NCBI RefSeq assembly: GCF_008119785.1
Contig: NZ_VSFA01000023.1
Coordinates: 20,539 to 84,538 of the forward strand
Direction: 5' to 3'
Source: Micromonospora sp. MP36
Lineage (GTDB): Bacteria > Actinomycetota > Actinomycetes > Mycobacteriales > Micromonosporaceae
DNA length: 64,000 nucleotides
Shown: positions 61,626 through 64,000 of the stretch, in pieces
Layout of the letters: each line of letters begins with the position of its first letter
Position numbering within the stretch: the stretch's first letter is position 1
Made by a program: the position numbers and the translations under genes
Notes under the pieces: model-generated
What the model saw: the letters and a program-made list of their open reading frames with translations, nothing else
What the model was told of the DNA's origin: nothing
Databases searched by the model: none

Positions 61626-63086
61626 TCAGGCAGGTGTCGCCCCCAGCCGTACCGCCGAGGCGTACGCGTCGACGAGGCCGGTTCCCTTGTCGACTGCGGT
61701 GGTGTAGGGCCCGACGGTCTGGTAGGCCGCGCCGTCCGTGAACTTGTACGCCGTGGCCTTGAGCGCGTCCTCGACCTGGGCCGGGGTCGCGTTCGGTGCG
61801 ACCTGGAACAGCTGGGTAACGATGCCCACGATGTGCGGGGTTGCCATCGAGGTACCGCTGATCGTGTTGAACGTGCCGAGGTCCAGCGGCCCGGGGCCGT
61901 TGCGCGGGTCCAGACCGGTCGAGCAGATCAGCAGGTATGTCCGGCAGGCCGAGGTGATGTTCGATCCGGGTGCCGCGACGTCCGGGTAGGTCTCCGGGCG
62001 CCCCGCCGCCCCGCGGCTGGAGAACGTCGACACGCTACCGTCGCGGGTGCCTGTGCCTTGGTCGTCGTAGGAGGCGACCATGATGATGCCCGGAGTGGGG
62101 TCCTGACCCGGAGGGTTGGTAGCGCTGTTGTCCGGGCCGTCGTTGCCAGCCGCCCAGACGGTGACGACACCCTCGGCGGCCAGCGCCCGCTGCAACTTGG
62201 TGGTCGCCGAGTTCGAATCAAACACCCCACCGCCACCGGGACCGTACGAGTTGTTACTCACCTTGATCGGCGGGCAGCCCGCGCACGGGTTCAAGTGATG
62301 CTCAAGCACCCAGTTCAGCGCGCTGTCCGCACCGAAGATGCTCAGTCCCGCGCCGACCGACAGGCTGATCAGCGTGGCGCCAGGGGCAGCGCCGTGCAGC
62401 CGGGTGCCGTCGGTGAGCGTCGTGTCCCGCCCGGCGACGATCCCCGCGACGTGCGTGCCGTGCCCGCCGGCCGACAGCGTGTCGGTGTCGTTGGCCGCAG
62501 TCAGGTCGAGGAAGCACGAGTCGTTGGGGAGCGGGAGCGGCAGACCCAGATCGGTGAGCGGGCCGCAGATGTTCTTCAGATTGAGCTTCACTGCGCTGGA
62601 ACCGTCCGCGTTGCGGAAGAACGGGTGCGTGCCGTCCACACCCGTGTCGATGATCGCCGCCGACACACCGCGGCCGTCGACCGGCCGACCCTGCCCGTCG
62701 CGCAGCTCAGCGCGCGCCTGCTCGCCTCGGGTAGCGACGTTCGAGGTCGACAGGTATGGCCGCAGCGGCTGGTCACCTTCGACGTACGTGACACCGGCAT
62801 GACCGCGAACGGCCGCGATCTGCTCGGCGGTGCCGCGCGCAACCGCGACGCCGATCTTGTTCCAGGTTGTGATGAGCGTGAGGCCGGTGTCGGCGGCCGC
62901 CTGCCGGGCGGCGCCGATGCTCGTTCCGTGCACAAACACCGGGATCGTGCCGGAGGTTGTCGTCAGCGTCCGCGCCAGGGAACTGGATATCGGGACGAGT
63001 GGGTTGCTCGCCTGCGCCGGCGCGACCGGCGCTACGAGCGCGGCGGTAAGGACGCCGGCGATCAGGAGGGGGGTGGTTCGAGGCAT
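61626..63086 (-). CDS. Secreted subtilisin-like serine peptidase (S8)
   Basis: The 486-residue exported peptidase has a signal peptide (PLLIAGVLTAALVAPVAPAQA) and an inhibitor-type propeptide (about residues 45-105, containing GVAVARGTAEQIAAVRGHAGVTYVEGD). The S8 catalytic domain has D147 (IIDTGVDGTH), H209 (GHGTHVAGI) and S413 (GTSMATPHIVG). Several Cys in the domain suggest disulfides. AGGAGGCCCCTC stands before the ATG. It degrades proteins outside the cell, after the propeptide is removed. Confidence 0.94.
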   Translation of the reverse strand: MPRTTPLLIAGVLTAALVAPVAPAQASNPLVPISSSLARTLTTTSGTIPVFVHGTSIGAARQAAADTGLTLITTWNKIGVAVARGTAEQIAAVRGHAGVTYVEGDQPLRPYLSTSNVATRGEQARAELRDGQGRPVDGRGVSAAIIDTGVDGTHPFFRNADGSSAVKLNLKNICGPLTDLGLPLPLPNDSCFLDLTAANDTDTLSAGGHGTHVAGIVAGRDTTLTDGTRLHGAAPGATLISLSVGAGLSIFGADSALNWVLEHHLNPCAGCPPIKVSNNSYGPGGGGVFDSNSATTKLQRALAAEGVVTVWAAGNDGPDNSATNPPGQDPTPGIIMVASYDDQGTGTRDGSVSTFSSRGAAGRPETYPDVAAPGSNITSACRTYLLICSTGLDPRNGPGPLDLGTFNTISGTSMATPHIVGIVTQLFQVAPNATPAQVEDALKATAYKFTDGAAYQTVGPYTTAVDKGTGLVDAYASAVRLGATPA

Positions 63087-63557
63087 GAGGGGCCTCCTCT
63101 GGGAGCGTTTGTGACGCCTATCTATGGCCGATATCGGCGATCACCAAACTTTCGCAACATAGGTATGTCCGTAGGGCGCGAGTGCGTACGGAGTCACCCG
63201 CTCGCACTGCAGCCGTCAGGGCGCCGATCACGCGGGCTCATTGATGATCGTCGCAGTGCTGACTTTCAGTTGGAGGTGATGTTGCGGGTAACGCAAGCCG
63301 ATCGGTGAGCGGTCGTGGTCTTGCACGACCTGGCATGTCCGACGCGCGGATCTGCCGTGATGCGCGCGGCGGCTCGGGCGCCCGAACAGTCACCCTCAGT
63401 TATCGAGATCTTGGCGCGGTTCGGACAGCGAACGTCGTTGAAGTTGATGGCCTGATCGACGGCAGGGTTTGCGGCAGGCCTCAGAGTCGCATGGTTGATC
63501 CTCCTGCGAGGATGAGGGGGTGGAACACAGTCTGCGTGGTCCGAGATTTCGGCGCTG
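63087..63557. other. Intergenic stretch between subtilase and DUF2625 gene
   Basis: Apart from the palindrome at 63127, I see no supported gene or RNA here. The open frame from 63305 on the plus strand overlaps the DUF2625 gene in another frame and looks composition-driven. Confidence 0.35.
63127..63138. promoter_or_regulatory. Perfect 12-base palindrome before the subtilase
   Basis: GCCGATATCGGC is self-complementary and lies 41 bases upstream of the subtilase start, a position suited to an operator. Confidence 0.4.
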
Positions 63558-64000
63558 GTGGCAGCGGCTCCGTATCCGGTGGAGGTGCTACCGGCCGATC
63601 CTCAGCGGGCGGCGGCTTGCCTGGCAGCCTTGGAAATCACGACCAGGTCGTGGCTCGGGGCAGTGGTCGCCAACAGTGGCGGGCTGCTGATCGATCACGG
63701 TTGGCTTCGGGTGCTTGGTGGTGGGCACGACGGGCTGCCGGATGTGGCTGCCAAGATGGTTCCCGGGGCCGGCCGTCTGGTCGTCGCTTTCGATGTGATG
63801 GGCGGGCAGTTCGCGTGGTTGCAGGCGGAACCGGGCGTGAGGCCGACGGTGCATTACTTCGGGCCGGAGGACCTGGCCTGGCAGGATCTTGAGCTTGAGT
63901 ACGGCGACTGGCTGGAGGAAATGCTCGCCGGTGCACTGACTGGCTTTTATGAGAGGGCGGTTCGAAGATCTTTGAGTTGGTCTGCGGTTGAATCCCGGAC
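63558..64000 (+). CDS. DUF2625-domain protein, cut by window end, 5' end uncertain
   Basis: At least 147 codons are read without a stop to the window edge. ITTRSWLGAVVANSGGLLID, HGWLRVLGGGHDGLPDVAAK and VVAFDVMGGQFAWLQAEPG, then VHYFGPEDLAWQDLELEYGDWLEEMLAGALTGFYE, match DUF2625. In the same frame, the family-like SAWSEISALVAAAPYPVEVLP extends upstream to about 63530, but no ATG or GTG fits there: a GTG at 63521 is out of frame by one. Either translation starts at GTG 63558 or a single-base shift damaged the start. Function of the family is unknown. Confidence 0.7.
   Translation, partial: MAAAPYPVEVLPADPQRAAACLAALEITTRSWLGAVVANSGGLLIDHGWLRVLGGGHDGLPDVAAKMVPGAGRLVVAFDVMGGQFAWLQAEPGVRPTVHYFGPEDLAWQDLELEYGDWLEEMLAGALTGFYERAVRRSLSWSAVESR

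Noticed and set aside
1..64000. tRNA, rRNA or intact transposase genes
   Set aside because: I looked for cloverleaf-like arms, rRNA-like stretches and DDE/serine recombinase motifs while reading and saw none, but this was by eye only.

Overview
The window is high-GC DNA with strong GC preference at third codon positions, many GTG and a few TTG starts, and the helix-turn-helix/DUF397 gene pairs and small DivIVA-type proteins typical of mycelial actinomycetes. An actinobacterium of the Micromonosporaceae or Streptomyces type is the best guess from sequence alone. I found no rRNA, tRNA, CRISPR array or intact transposase.

Layout. (1) 1-2.9 kb, plus strand: the end of an amino-sugar operon with a BadF-type sugar kinase (cut by the window edge), a ceramidase-like hydrolase and a SIS-domain sugar-phosphate protein, then a small anchored protein. 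(2) 3.0-9.4 kb, minus strand: three secreted or anchored proteins, an SMC/RecF-like ATPase coupled to a small helical protein, a DUF4190-type membrane protein and an unknown. (3) 9.5-28.4 kb: a defence locus. An HTH-methylase-TRD protein with an altered catalytic motif stands first. A tight five-gene operon follows: a 2084-residue Ser/Thr kinase-SF2 helicase-DUF1998-Vsr-like nuclease fusion, a SNF2/DrmD-like helicase, a PglX/DrmMI-like adenine methylase, a McrB-like GTPase and McrC. A small GntR repressor converges on the end. (4) 28.5-46.2 kb: an accessory region bracketed by two homologous, oppositely oriented XRE-DUF5753/DUF397 cassettes. It holds a nuclease-methylase (type IIG-like), a divergent UvrD helicase with a RelE-like N-terminal domain, an OGG-fold protein, an MFS/LysR pair, a GIY-YIG-like zinc protein, Mrr, and decayed NmrA and DUF397 genes. 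(5) 46.4-64 kb: mostly ordinary actinobacterial genes. These are a DivIVA-domain protein, DUF1330, a cold-shock protein, a fatty-acid desaturase with a G10 tract, a methyltransferase, a DEAD-box helicase, a large secreted ThuA/sugar-dehydrogenase/cupredoxin protein, an I78-like lipoprotein, an MMPL transporter, an SGNH esterase, a subtilase and a partial DUF2625 gene. Remnants of MMPL and DUF1330 genes lie between them.

Main interpretation. The five genes at 11.77-28.14 kb overlap or nearly abut and combine parts known separately from Pgl/BREX (kinase, methylase), DISARM (DUF1998 helicase, SNF2 helicase, adenine methylase) and McrBC (GTPase plus nuclease). The single-chain fusion of kinase, helicase and Vsr-like nuclease is the strongest candidate for an undescribed or little-described defence architecture. 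Whether it is already catalogued cannot be settled without a database search.
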